The notes: generated by a model from the letters alone, not told the origin. A stretch of 45,249 nt of DNA from Rubrivivax sp. (GCA_026125665.1 JAHCKS010000036.1:1-45249); one strand, 5' to 3'. Shown: positions 10,235-18,938, counted from the stretch's first letter. Translations and numbers: made by a program.

Positions 10235-11983
10235 TCAGCGGCACGCCCACGCGCCGCCGGCCTGCCGCTCGCAGAGGTCAGGTGCACCGCGCGTCGCCCA
10301 CAGCGCGGCGAGGCCGCTGCGCTCGGCGGCGTCGGCGAAGCCGGCATGCCGGCGCACGCCGGCGAGCTCGGGCCACCAGAGGTCCTCGACCCAGCGCGCG
10401 ATCGGCCGCGCGGAGATGGCGCGCAGCGACGCGGCGGCGCGGCCGGTTTCGCCGAGCAGCGCCCACTCGAGGAGCAGCTCGGCGCGCATCGCGCGCTCGT
10501 TGTCGTCCATGGCCAGCAGCGCCGAGACGGCGGCCGGCCGCGCCGCCGGGTCGAGCACGCCGCGCACCCACGGCGTGGCCCAGCTGCCGGGCTTCGCCGT
10601 CGAGCCGGCGAAGGCGCCGGCGGCGGCCTCGAAGCCGGCGGCGTCGCCGCGGCGCAGCGCCAGCAACGCCTCGGCGAGCTCGATGCGCCGGTGGCCCATC
10701 TGCCGCGCCAGCGCCAGCGTCTCGGCGAAGTCGTCGGCTTCGCCCAGCGCCGCATGCGCCAGCGCCAGCACCTCGTAGGCCTCGGCGTCGAGCGCGTTCA
10801 GCCGTGCCGCGTCCAGCGCCAGCGCCTTCGCCTGCCGCAGGTAGCCGGCCGACAGATGCAGCCGCGCCGCGATGCGCAGCACGCCCGGATGCCGCGCGGT
10901 GTGGCGGCTGGTCAGCGCGCCGGCGTGCTCCAGCGCCTCGGCCCACCGCGCGTGCGCGAACGCGTCGTTGAGCAGCAGGATGCGGCCGCGCCAGCTGGCC
11001 GGGTCGCGCGCGACGAGCCGCTGCCCGAGCGCGCGGATCTGCTCGTTGAGGCGGCGGTGCGAAGCCTCCACCTCCTCGCGGCTGCCCTGGTTGGCCGGCC
11101 CGGTGGCCGAGGCGCTGAGCACGCTCGTCAGGCCCAGGCGCATGTACAGCGCCGGCTCGTAGTCGGGCGCGGCGGCCAGCACCTGCTCGTTCAGGCGGTA
11201 GGCCTCGCGCTTGTCGGCCACCGTCGGGCGCCGCGCCAGCTGCGCGGCGCGCAGGAAGTCCAGGTAGGCCTGCTCCGGGATCGCGGTCTCCTCCGGCGCC
11301 GCTTCGCCGGTGCCGAGCAGGCGGCCGACGGCCTGGGCCACGCGGCCCGGCAGCGCCTGCACCTGCGCGGCGCGCAGTTCCTCGTCGAGCACCCAGGCCG
11401 CCGGCGGCGCCGGCGCGGCTTGCGTCGTCGGTGCCGGTGCTTGCGAACCGCGTCGTGCGGCCGGCGACGCCGCATCGCGCAGCTCGAGCCTCAGGTGCAC
11501 GAGGTCGCCTTGCGTGGCGCGCAGGCTGCCGGCGAGCACGTAGCGCGCACCCAGCAGGCGGGCCAGCCCGGCATCGTCGAGCGCGGCGGCCACCGCGGCG
11601 CGCGTGGCAGCGCAGGGCACGACGCGCACGTTGCCGGCGCGCGCCAGGCGCGAGCCGAGTGCGTCGCAGAGGCTCTCGGCGAGAGCCCCCGGCGCGATGC
11701 CGCCCGCGCCGGCCGACGAGGCGCCGCCGCCGGCCGCACCTTCGACCACCAGGTCGCGCAGCGCGATGCCGGGCGTGGCGTCGTGGCCGCGCTGCAGGCG
11801 GCGGTCCAGCACACCGGCGAGGTCGGCCGGCGCTGCACCGGTGGCGGCCGGGCGAGGCGCGATCACGAGCCAGGCACCGACCATCACCGCGGCCAGCGCG
11901 AACGCGCCGAGCAGCGCGGCCAGCGCCCAGTGCCGGCGGCGCGGCAGGGCCGTCGCCGGTGCAGAGGAGGCGTCGCGGATCAC
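10235..11983 (-). CDS. Membrane-anchored protein with TolB-N/FlgO-like domain and TPR-like repeats (paralog A)
   Basis: 582 residues from GTG 11983 (VIRDASSAPATALPRRRHWA). A short cytoplasmic tail precedes one membrane helix (about 19-41, LAALLGAFALAAVMVGAWLV). Next comes a domain like the TolB-N/FlgO-like module found in CadC- and cyclase-type regulators (AESLCDALGSRLARAGNVRV, then DDAGLARLLGARYVLAGSLR). The remainder is helical and TPR-like (AYLDFLRAAQLARRPTVADK, EQVLAAAPDYEPALYMRLGL) and ends LWATRGAPDLCERQ. It is a clear paralog of the gene at 12692-14458 and is divergent from the CARDB-like gene. Relatives known to me usually carry a DNA-binding or enzymatic domain in front; here only about 18 residues precede the helix. 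Its role is unknown. A partner or sensor for envelope signalling is inference. Confidence 0.82.
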   Translation of the reverse strand: MIRDASSAPATALPRRRHWALAALLGAFALAAVMVGAWLVIAPRPAATGAAPADLAGVLDRRLQRGHDATPGIALRDLVVEGAAGGGASSAGAGGIAPGALAESLCDALGSRLARAGNVRVVPCAATRAAVAAALDDAGLARLLGARYVLAGSLRATQGDLVHLRLELRDAASPAARRGSQAPAPTTQAAPAPPAAWVLDEELRAAQVQALPGRVAQAVGRLLGTGEAAPEETAIPEQAYLDFLRAAQLARRPTVADKREAYRLNEQVLAAAPDYEPALYMRLGLTSVLSASATGPANQGSREEVEASHRRLNEQIRALGQRLVARDPASWRGRILLLNDAFAHARWAEALEHAGALTSRHTARHPGVLRIAARLHLSAGYLRQAKALALDAARLNALDAEAYEVLALAHAALGEADDFAETLALARQMGHRRIELAEALLALRRGDAAGFEAAAGAFAGSTAKPGSWATPWVRGVLDPAARPAAVSALLAMDDNERAMRAELLLEWALLGETGRAAASLRAISARPIARWVEDLWWPELAGVRRHAGFADAAERSGLAALWATRGAPDLCERQAGGAWACR

Positions 11984-12071
11984 GGCGTGGCGATGTTCGT
12001 GTGGCAGGTCGTGCGGGCGGGCACCCCCTGCATTGTGGGCACCGAGGCCGGGTGAAGAAGCCCGCGCGAGT

Positions 12072-12091
12072 GCCGCCTTCCTGGGATGGGC
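12072..12091 (+). promoter_or_regulatory. Box C: copy of the TTCCTGGGA motif
   Basis: Sequence GCCGCCTTCCTGGGATGGGC, 19 of 20 identical to box D. It lies in the 167-bp divergent gap between paralog A (minus strand) and the CARDB-like gene (plus strand), 59 bp before the start of the latter. A weak -10-like CACACT lies at 12111-12116. Confidence 0.5.
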
Positions 12092-12150
12092 ACCGCCGCG
12101 CGGCGGCCGCCACACTGCGGCGGCGGTGCCCGGTGGGCGGGCCCGGGAGC

Positions 12151-12639
12151 ATGGACATGCCGTGCCGGCGCGCGTGGTGGATGGCAGGAAGCGTGTGGCT
12201 GGCCACCGCGGCGGGCACGCCGGTGGCCCTCGCCGCGCCTGCCGCGCCCGCTGCACCGGCCGCGCGAAGGGCGCTGCCGGACCTCGTCGTCGTGCACGTG
12301 CGCGCGATGCCCGGCGGCGTGCGCGTGGGCCGCTGCAACACCTTCGAAGTGGTGCTGCGCAATGCCGGCGCCAGCCCGGCCGCGGCCACGCAGGTGCGGC
12401 TGGCCGTGGCACGGCCGGGGCCGGGCGCGGCGGTCGTGGACAGCCGCACCGTGGCCGTCGCGGCGCTGGGGCCGGGCCAGCAGGCCTCGCTGACCGTGGC
12501 CGGCGTGCTGGTGCCCGAGCCGGGGCCCTGGCGCATCGCCGCCGGCCTGGATGCAGCGCGCACGCTGGCCGAAGCGGACGAACACAACAACGAGCGCACG
12601 ATCGAGGTCACCAGCGCACCGGCGCTGTGCCTGCGCTGA
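12151..12639 (+). CDS. Exported CARDB-like protein
   Basis: 162 residues from ATG 12151, preceded by GGGAG at a good distance; an in-frame ATG at 12157 is also possible. The N-terminus is a signal peptide (AWWMAGSVWLATAAGTPVAL, then an Ala/Pro stretch). The mature part reads as one immunoglobulin-like CARDB domain: LPDLVVVHVR, NTFEVVLRNAGASPAAATQV, then ALGPGQQASLTVAG and a closing DEHNNERTIEV. Such domains usually mediate adhesion or protein contacts at the cell surface; there is no enzymatic motif. It is the first gene of a plus-strand run with paralog B (53-bp gap). Box C lies upstream, which suggests joint control with the other envelope genes. Confidence 0.85.
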   Translation: MDMPCRRAWWMAGSVWLATAAGTPVALAAPAAPAAPAARRALPDLVVVHVRAMPGGVRVGRCNTFEVVLRNAGASPAAATQVRLAVARPGPGAAVVDSRTVAVAALGPGQQASLTVAGVLVPEPGPWRIAAGLDAARTLAEADEHNNERTIEVTSAPALCLR

Positions 12640-12691
12640 GTTGCCGCGGCCGGCCCGGGCGCCGCATCATCGCGAAGTGCATCCCTGGCGC

Positions 12692-14458
12692 ATGCGCGAC
12701 ACGATCCCCCGCGTGAGCCGTGCGGCCCCGAGCACCGGCGTGCACCCCGGCGCGAGCGGCGAGACGAGCGGCAATGCGAGCGGCGATGCGAGCGGCGTGG
12801 CCAACGCCGCGGCCCGGTCCGCCCCGGCGCGAGTCCGCGCACCGCGCTGGCAACCCTGGCTGGCGCTCGCCTTGCTGCTGGCGGTGCTGACCCTGGCCGC
12901 CGTGCTGGTCACGTCGCAGTGGCCGCGGCGAGCCGGTACCTCGGGCGGTGCAGGCGCCGTCGACACCGCCGAGGCGCTGGCGCTGACGCTCGATCGCACG
13001 CTGGCACGCGGCGGGCGGCCGCTGCCGCCCGGACTGGCGGTGCGGCCGCTGAGCGCACCCGAAGGCGACGGCGAGGCCGCGGCCATCGGCGCCACGATGT
13101 GCGAAGCCATCGGCACACGCCTCGCGCGGCTGCCGCAACTGCGCGTGACCCCCTGCTCCTCCACCCGCGCCGCGGTGGCCGCGCGCCTGGACGATGCGGC
13201 GCTGGCGCGCCTGGTCGTGGCGCAATGGGTGCTGCGCGGCGAGATCGCGTCGCGCCCCGCCGGGCGCGTGGCGCTGCGCCTGGCGCTGCACGAGCCGGCG
13301 GCGCGCGCCGCCCCGGTGTGGCAGATGGACGAGGAGGTCGAGGTGGGGCAACTCCAGGCGCTGCCGCAGCGCCTGGCGCAGGCGGCCTCGGTGGCGCTCG
13401 GCCGGCCGGCACCGGGGCCCGACGCCCCGGCCATCGCCGCGGCGCTCTATGTGCGCTACCTGCGCGCCGTGCAGCTGGCGCGTGTGCCCGACGCCGCTTC
13501 GCGCCAGCAGGCGCTGGCCATCGTCGACGAGGTGCTCGCCGCCGAGCCCGGGTACGGGCCGGCGCTGTACGTGCGGCTGGCGCTGCGCATCCTGGGCGCC
13601 GGCGCGCCCGCGGGCCCGCCCTCCGAACGCCGCGCGCACGAGGAAGCCATCACCGCGGAGCTCGAGTCGCTCGGCGCGCGCCTGCTGCGCGCCGACCCGG
13701 CGAACGTGCGTGCGCACGTGCTGCTGCTCAGCCACGCGTTCAAGCAGCGCCGCTGGGTCGACATGTTCGCGCATGCCGACGCGATGCTGCCGCACGCGCC
13801 GCAGGTGCCCTTCGTGCTGCGCATCGCCGCGCGCGTGCACCTGTATGCGGGCTATGTGCGGCGCGCCGGCGAGCTGGCGCTGCAGGCGGTGCAGCTGGAC
13901 GCACTCGATGCCGACTCGATGGAGGCGCTGGCGCTGGTGCACGGCGTGCTCGGCGACGACGCGCGCATGGCCGAGTTCGCGGCGCTGGCGCGGCAGCTCG
14001 GCCATCGCGGCACCGGCCTGCAGGAGATGGTGCTGGCGCGCCGCCGTGGCGACGCCGTGGCGGCGGCACGGGCGGCGCACGACTGGGCCGCCTACACCGG
14101 GCACCCGGCCGGCTGGGTGGAGCCGTTCGCGCGTGCCCTGGCCGATGCCCGGGCGCGGCCCGCGGCGCGCGCCGCCTTCGACGGCATGGGCGACGCGGCG
14201 CGCTTCGGCATGGCCGACTACTTCGTCGAACGTGGCCTCGTCGGCGACCATGCCGGCAGCCTGCGCGCGTTGCAGCAGCAGGCGCGCGAGGCGCCGGCTC
14301 GCTGGGTGGAGCAGCTGTGGTGGCCCGAGCTGGCCCCCGTGCGAGGCGATGCGGCGTTCACGGCCATCGTCGAGGCGCTGAACCTGCCGCCGCTGTGGGC
14401 GCAGCGCGGCGCACCCGACCTCTGCTCGCGGCAGCAAGACCGCTGGACCTGCCGCTGA
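12692..14458 (+). CDS. Membrane-anchored protein with TolB-N/FlgO-like domain and TPR-like repeats (paralog B)
   Basis: 588 residues from ATG 12692 (MRDTIPRVSRAAPSTGVHPG). The cytoplasmic tail of about 50 residues contains a low-complexity stretch of Gly/Ala/Ser with Asn, Asp or Thr, from imperfect repeats of GCGAGCGGCGAT around 12752-12799. One membrane helix follows (about 54-74). Then come the TolB-N/FlgO-like part (GATMCEAIGTRLARLPQLRV, DDAALARLVVAQWVLRGEIA) and TPR-like helices (IVDEVLAAEPGYGPALYVRL), ending LWAQRGAPDLCSRQQDRWTC. It aligns along its length with paralog A, including the terminal motif. It lies between the CARDB-like gene and the outer-membrane protein gene on the same strand. 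The function is unknown. Confidence 0.85.
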   Translation: MRDTIPRVSRAAPSTGVHPGASGETSGNASGDASGVANAAARSAPARVRAPRWQPWLALALLLAVLTLAAVLVTSQWPRRAGTSGGAGAVDTAEALALTLDRTLARGGRPLPPGLAVRPLSAPEGDGEAAAIGATMCEAIGTRLARLPQLRVTPCSSTRAAVAARLDDAALARLVVAQWVLRGEIASRPAGRVALRLALHEPAARAAPVWQMDEEVEVGQLQALPQRLAQAASVALGRPAPGPDAPAIAAALYVRYLRAVQLARVPDAASRQQALAIVDEVLAAEPGYGPALYVRLALRILGAGAPAGPPSERRAHEEAITAELESLGARLLRADPANVRAHVLLLSHAFKQRRWVDMFAHADAMLPHAPQVPFVLRIAARVHLYAGYVRRAGELALQAVQLDALDADSMEALALVHGVLGDDARMAEFAALARQLGHRGTGLQEMVLARRRGDAVAAARAAHDWAAYTGHPAGWVEPFARALADARARPAARAAFDGMGDAARFGMADYFVERGLVGDHAGSLRALQQQAREAPARWVEQLWWPELAPVRGDAAFTAIVEALNLPPLWAQRGAPDLCSRQQDRWTCR

Positions 14459-14527
14459 GGCGCGGGGCTCGCCGGGTCGCTCGATGCATCGCGCACGGCC
14501 CGGCGCGCGGGTGTGCACAAGCGCGCT

Positions 14528-14547
14528 ACCGCCTTCCTGGGATGGGC
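14528..14547 (+). promoter_or_regulatory. Box D: copy of the TTCCTGGGA motif
   Basis: Sequence ACCGCCTTCCTGGGATGGGC, one mismatch from box C. It lies in the 111-bp gap after paralog B, ending 22 bp before the chosen start of the outer-membrane protein gene. The frame of that gene is open through the box, but the box similarity to four other non-coding copies suggests it is not coding and that translation begins at 14570. Confidence 0.5.
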
Positions 14548-14569
14548 GCGTCAGGCACACGACCGGACG

Positions 14570-16729
14570 ATGCAGCGCATGGCCCGCCTCGCCTTGCCCA
14601 CCGCATGCAGTGCGCTCGCCGCCGTTCCGGCCGCGTGCCTGCTGCTGCTGGCCGGCCCGGCGGTGCTGGCGCAGCCCGGGGCCTCGAGCACGTCGTTCGC
14701 CGACCGCTGGGTGGCCGCCGACGCGCCGCTGGTGCTGCACTTCGAGCCCGACGCGTGGCGCGAGCTGCTGGCCGCGCGGGACCGCCTGCGCCTGTTCGTC
14801 GGCAAGCACGACCTGAGTGCGCTCGTGCGCGTGCCGGCGCCGGGCCGCCTGGAAGTCGGCGGCAACGTCGCCTGGCCGAGCGGCGAGAGCGAGGTCGTGC
14901 TCTACCTCGTGCAGGCCGACATGTGGCAGGAGCTCGGCCGCTGGCCGCTGCGCGTGCGCACGCCGGCGGGGTTCGAGTCGAGCAGCTTCGAGCCGCGGCT
15001 CGAGCTGCGCTTCGGCGGCCGCGCCGCCGAGCGCCGCAGCGACGGCCAGCCCGTCACGCCGCGCGGCACCCACGGCGACGCCAGCGCGCGCGGCGGCGTC
15101 GCCTTCACGGGCCAACGCGACGGCTGGCAGCTCGACGCGGCTGCGCAGGGGCAGGCCGCGAGCTTCCGCGGCGAGGCGCTGCGCTTTGCCACGCTCGGGC
15201 TCGCGGCACCGCGCGCCGACCTCGCCGAGTACCGCCTTGCGGCCACACACGGCCGCTTCGGCGCGCGCGTCGGCCACGCCGAGTTCGGCCGCCATCCGCT
15301 GCTGATGAACGCCTTCGCAGCGCGCGGCCTCGGCGTCAGCGCGCCACTTGGCGCGCGCTTCGACCTCGCGCTGCACGCCGCGAGCGGCAGCCAGATCGTC
15401 GGCACCGACAACCTCAGCGGCGTCGAGGAGCGCGAGCACCGCATCCAGGGCGCCAGCGTCGGCGCCGAGCTCGGCCGCGGCTGGCGGCTGGAGGTGAGCG
15501 GCCTCGAGGCGCGGCAGGCGCCGATCACCGACTTCGCCGCCGGCAGCGTGGCCGACGCCGAGCGCAGCCGCGGCCTCGGCTGGCGGCTGCATCGCGCCGC
15601 GGGGCGCCTGCGGGTCGACGCGGCGTGGGCCCGTTCGCGCCACGAGCACCCGTTCGACACCGCGCTGGCGCAAGGTGGCCCGCTGGTGGCCGTGGCGCCG
15701 GCGACGCGCGATGCGCACCGCGTCGAGGTGCAGGCCGACGTGCTGGCACCGCGCGAGGCGGCTGGTGCGGCCGCCGAGGGCCCTGCGGCCGCCGCGGGCG
15801 GCGGCACGGGCGCGCCGGCCGATGCCGCGCATGCGCCGCCGACACTCACGCTCACCGCGCTGCACGAGCGCAGCGCGCCGCTTTATCGCAGCCTGGCCGC
15901 GGTCATCTCCGGCGACCAGCTGCATGGCCGCGTCGGCGCCACGGCCGCGTGGCGAGGCGCGAGCTTGACGCTGGCGGCCGGGCGGCGCGAGGACAACCTG
16001 GCGCGCATCGCCACGCTGCTGGCCACGCGCACCGAGGAGCGCACGGCGAGCCTCGCGCTGCCGCTGCCGCGCTGGCTGGGCGAAAGTGGCGCGGGCGGCG
16101 AGGGCGGCACGGGAGGTGCCTGGCCGCAGGTTTCGCTGTCGGCCCAACGCGCGCACCAGTTCGCGTTGAACACGCCGCTCGCCGACGACTCGGGCTTCGC
16201 CGAGACGCACCGGCCCGACCAGGTGACGGCGCAGGCGCAGGGCCAGCTCGTGTGGTCGTTCGCCGGCGGCGCGGCGCTGAGCACGGGCGCGACGCTGTCG
16301 CGCGTCGACAACCGGCAGGTCGGCCGCGAGAACGCCGACTTCGACACGCTCGCGCACCAGGCCTCGCTCGGCCTGCCGCTTGCGCCCACGCTGCGCGCCC
16401 GGCTCGCCGGGCAGCGCTCGCGCCAGCTGGCGCGCGAGATCGGCCTTGCCAACGTCGGCGAAGCGGCGAGCCTCGGCCTGGACTGGCAACCGACGCCCAA
16501 GTGGACGCTCGGCGCGCAGGCCAGTGGCGAGCGCAACGACGCGGCGCGGCAGGAGATCGTGCAGGTGCACGTGGCGCGCGCCTTCGAGGTGCCGAACGGC
16601 ACGACGAAGCTGGCGGGCCAGGTCTCGCTGCGTGCAACGGCGCAGCAGAGCCGGCCGCTGGACCCCGCCGCCGGCGCGCGGCTGCGCCAGGGCTGGGTCG
16701 ACCTGGCGCTGACGATCCAGCTGCCGTGA
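14570..16729 (+). CDS. Predicted outer-membrane beta-barrel protein, function unknown
   Basis: 719 residues from ATG 14570 (MQRMARLALPTACSALAAVP); an earlier ATG at 14513 would place box D inside the gene and spoil the signal peptide. Signal peptide to about residue 37 (cleavage near VLAQ). An N-terminal beta-rich domain (residues about 45-150: APLVLHFEPDAWRELLAARD, VVLYLVQADMWQELGRWPLR) is followed by some 500 residues with alternating polar/hydrophobic strands and aromatic girdle residues (DGWQLDAAAQGQAASFRGEA, GASLTLAAGRREDNLARIAT). The end is QGWVDLALTIQLP, weakly like a barrel terminus. No TonB box or plug was seen. I do not recognise a named family. The position between paralog B and another exported protein suggests one envelope assembly. 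Confidence 0.75.
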   Translation: MQRMARLALPTACSALAAVPAACLLLLAGPAVLAQPGASSTSFADRWVAADAPLVLHFEPDAWRELLAARDRLRLFVGKHDLSALVRVPAPGRLEVGGNVAWPSGESEVVLYLVQADMWQELGRWPLRVRTPAGFESSSFEPRLELRFGGRAAERRSDGQPVTPRGTHGDASARGGVAFTGQRDGWQLDAAAQGQAASFRGEALRFATLGLAAPRADLAEYRLAATHGRFGARVGHAEFGRHPLLMNAFAARGLGVSAPLGARFDLALHAASGSQIVGTDNLSGVEEREHRIQGASVGAELGRGWRLEVSGLEARQAPITDFAAGSVADAERSRGLGWRLHRAAGRLRVDAAWARSRHEHPFDTALAQGGPLVAVAPATRDAHRVEVQADVLAPREAAGAAAEGPAAAAGGGTGAPADAAHAPPTLTLTALHERSAPLYRSLAAVISGDQLHGRVGATAAWRGASLTLAAGRREDNLARIATLLATRTEERTASLALPLPRWLGESGAGGEGGTGGAWPQVSLSAQRAHQFALNTPLADDSGFAETHRPDQVTAQAQGQLVWSFAGGAALSTGATLSRVDNRQVGRENADFDTLAHQASLGLPLAPTLRARLAGQRSRQLAREIGLANVGEAASLGLDWQPTPKWTLGAQASGERNDAARQEIVQVHVARAFEVPNGTTKLAGQVSLRATAQQSRPLDPAAGARLRQGWVDLALTIQLP

Positions 16730-16884
16730 AGCACGTCGAATCGCGAGCGACGCACGATGCACGCCCGATGCACACCACGATGGACGCCCGCCGGACGCCC
16801 GATGGACCCACGACTGGAACGCCTCGAGCGGGCGCGCGAGCGGGCCAGCGCGCGGCGAATGAGGCACGTGGAGGAGTTGCAGCG

Positions 16885-18198
16885 ATGAAGGCTCGATGGC
16901 GCGCGCTCCTCGCGGGTTTGGTCGGCGCGCTGGCCGCGTCGTCGTTCGTGCCGCCGGCGCACGCGGTGAGCGGCGTGCATCCCTTCGGCGTCAACGTGCG
17001 CAGCAACGGCGCGACGTCTGTCTTCCTCACCTTCCAGGGCCTCGACGCCGGCGAGGCGCCGGTGGAGGCCTACTGGTGCGGCGAGCTGCAGCCGGCGCTG
17101 ATGGCCGCCAACCCGGGCCTGCAGCTGCCGGTGCCGGTGCAGGCCACCGACCCCTGCGTGCCGGGCACGGTCTATGGCCGGCTGCCGCTGGCGCTGCAGC
17201 GCGCGCGGCCTTCGGGTACCGGCGGCCTCGCCAACCTCACCGACGTGATGACGATCCCCGCGTCGGTGGCACGGCGCGCCTACCAGGACGCGGCGGCCGG
17301 CGCGAACTCGACCTTCTTCTACGTGCGCCGCTTCACCGGCCCGGCCGGCGACCGATTCGTCGTCGTCACCTGCCGCATGGGCGGCGGCGGCGCGCGCACG
17401 GCACTGGCGCTGCTGGACGTGCGCGTGGACTTCCGCGCCGGCGGCGCGGCGGGCCGGCGCGTCGAGCTGGCGCTGGCGCGCGGCGACGTGCCGCCGCCGC
17501 TGGCCGCGCGCGTGCTCTACAACGGCAGCGGCACGCTGCGCGGGCGCTGGGAGCTGGTGCAGCCCGGCGACCCGCTGCCCACCGACGACGACCTGCTGAC
17601 CGAAGCGTCGCTGCCGCTGGAACAGCGGCTGCGCCAGCGGCGCTGGCGGCTGCTCGAGCGCTTCGAGGTCTTCCTGCCGCCCGGCGGCGCCGAGGTGCAG
17701 GTGCCCGGCCCCGATCCGCGGCGGCTCGAGACCGCGGTCGACGGCGCCTACCAGGTACTGCTGCGCGTGGAAGCGAGCGACGACAAGGAGGCGACGAGCC
17801 AGATCGGCGGCGGCGCGGTGGCCGTGGCCGGCGGCGTGGCCGGCTTTCCGATGCCGGTGCTGCGTTATCACGTCGGCGCGCCCGGCGCGGCGCAGGGCCT
17901 GCGTGAAGGCGCCGCCGTGCCGATCGCACCGGTGCCCGATGCCGCCGTCGAAGGCACACCGAGCTTCGCGTGGATCGACCCCGCAGCGGCAGCGCTGCTG
18001 CGCCTGCGCGTGCGCGAGCAGCCCGACGGCGAGGATCTGCTCGTCGCCTTCGTGCGCCCGGGCACCTCGCGCTACGACGCGCCGCCGTGGTTTGCCGAGG
18101 CGCAGCGCGGCAAGGCGCTGGTGTGGCGCATCGAGTCGCTGGGCGAACGCGGTGAACTGCTCGGCACGAGCGGCTGGCGGGCGCTGCAGCTGCGCTAG
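16885..18198 (+). CDS. Exported protein of unknown function
   Basis: 437 residues from ATG 16885, with a strong GGAGGAG 7 nt upstream, so the start is secure although the frame is open far upstream. Signal peptide MKARWRALLAGLVGALAASS, cleavage near AHA. The mature protein begins HPFGVNVRSNGATSVFLTFQ and is beta-rich. It carries cysteines in YWCGEL, DPCVPG and VTCRMGG. The second half (about residues 200-437) contains a region resembling fibronectin or immunoglobulin-like folds (AVEGTPSFAWIDPAAAALLR, WRIESLGERGELLG). It follows the predicted barrel after 155 bp. That gap has reiterated ACGCCCGATG-like words but no TTCCTGGGA box. A periplasmic or surface partner of the barrel is a guess from context. 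Confidence 0.8.
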   Translation: MKARWRALLAGLVGALAASSFVPPAHAVSGVHPFGVNVRSNGATSVFLTFQGLDAGEAPVEAYWCGELQPALMAANPGLQLPVPVQATDPCVPGTVYGRLPLALQRARPSGTGGLANLTDVMTIPASVARRAYQDAAAGANSTFFYVRRFTGPAGDRFVVVTCRMGGGGARTALALLDVRVDFRAGGAAGRRVELALARGDVPPPLAARVLYNGSGTLRGRWELVQPGDPLPTDDDLLTEASLPLEQRLRQRRWRLLERFEVFLPPGGAEVQVPGPDPRRLETAVDGAYQVLLRVEASDDKEATSQIGGGAVAVAGGVAGFPMPVLRYHVGAPGAAQGLREGAAVPIAPVPDAAVEGTPSFAWIDPAAAALLRLRVREQPDGEDLLVAFVRPGTSRYDAPPWFAEAQRGKALVWRIESLGERGELLGTSGWRALQLR

Positions 18199-18233
18199 TC
18201 CCCGGCTCCCGCCGCCGGCGCGGCCGCGGCGCG

Positions 18234-18938
18234 TCAGCGCCGCTCGTACTTCCAGTTGCGCCGCTTGCCCTCGGCCAGCCACGCCACCGCCTGCGCGACG
18301 CGGCGGGCGCGTGTGTCGCTGCGCTTGGCTTGCGTGATCCACTCGATGTAGTCGCGACGGTGGCTTGGCGCGAGCGTCGTGAAGAAGCGCTTGGCCGCGG
18401 CGTGGCGGGCCAATGCCTCGGCCAGCGCTGCGGGCAGCTCCGACGCCGGCAACGCGTTGGGCAACGGCAGCGCAGCGGCGGGCTTCGGTGCCGCCGCGCC
18501 GCTGCCGTTCGCCACACGGGTGCGCGCCGCCGCGGGGCGCGACCCGACGCGCATGCCGGCCTTCGGCGCGCGCGGCGGCTTCTCGCCCGCGTCGATCAGG
18601 GCCATCGCCTTCTTCACCCAGCGGCGCACGTCGGCGCTGGAGGGCAGGTCGTCGAGCTTCGTGATGCGGCCGAACTGTCCCATCGCCTGCGCCTCGCGGC
18701 CCAGGTCCACGACGGCGCGGCCGTGCTCGAAGCCGAAGGCGCAGTGGGCCTTGAAGGCCGCCATGTGTGCGAGGTTGCGCCCGGCGTGCATGAAGAACGG
18801 CATGCCCCACTTGATGGCTTCCTCGGCGTCGGGGCAGGCGGCATGCACGTCGGCGCGCAGGCGTTCGAGGATCGGCTGCGCGAACGGCGCCGCGTGCGCG
18901 ACATAGGCGTCCACGCGCGGATCGATGAGCCTGGCCAT
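18234..18938 (-). CDS. DUF1801 / YdeI (OmpD-associated) family protein
   Basis: 234 residues from ATG 18938, which has an excellent GAGGAGGAA about 8 nt upstream; the longer reading to 19217 has no such site. The N-terminal half is DUF1801-like (MARLIDPRVDAYVAHAAPFA, AEEAIKWGMPFFMHAGRN), a small cytoplasmic fold. The C-terminal part is the YdeI/OmpD-associated motif (AAAKRFFTTLAPSHRRDYIE, WITQAKRSDTRARRVAQAV, WLAEGKRRNWKYERR). The two are joined by an Ala/Pro/Lys linker. Members have been linked to peptide or stress resistance, but the biochemical role is not known. It stands alone, convergent with the preceding exported-protein gene (35-bp gap). Confidence 0.88.
   Translation of the reverse strand: MARLIDPRVDAYVAHAAPFAQPILERLRADVHAACPDAEEAIKWGMPFFMHAGRNLAHMAAFKAHCAFGFEHGRAVVDLGREAQAMGQFGRITKLDDLPSSADVRRWVKKAMALIDAGEKPPRAPKAGMRVGSRPAAARTRVANGSGAAAPKPAAALPLPNALPASELPAALAEALARHAAAKRFFTTLAPSHRRDYIEWITQAKRSDTRARRVAQAVAWLAEGKRRNWKYERR

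Noticed and set aside
12608-16867. Open frame of 1419 codons on the minus strand
   Set aside because: It is antisense to genes with signal peptides and domain motifs, has composition typical of GC-rich shadow frames, and shows no recognisable domain.
12919-18198. Open frame of 1759 codons on the plus strand through three genes
   Set aside because: The first two thirds are arginine/alanine-rich out-of-frame sequence over paralog B and the barrel gene. Only the last 437 codons, with their own strong ribosome binding site at 16885, look like a protein.
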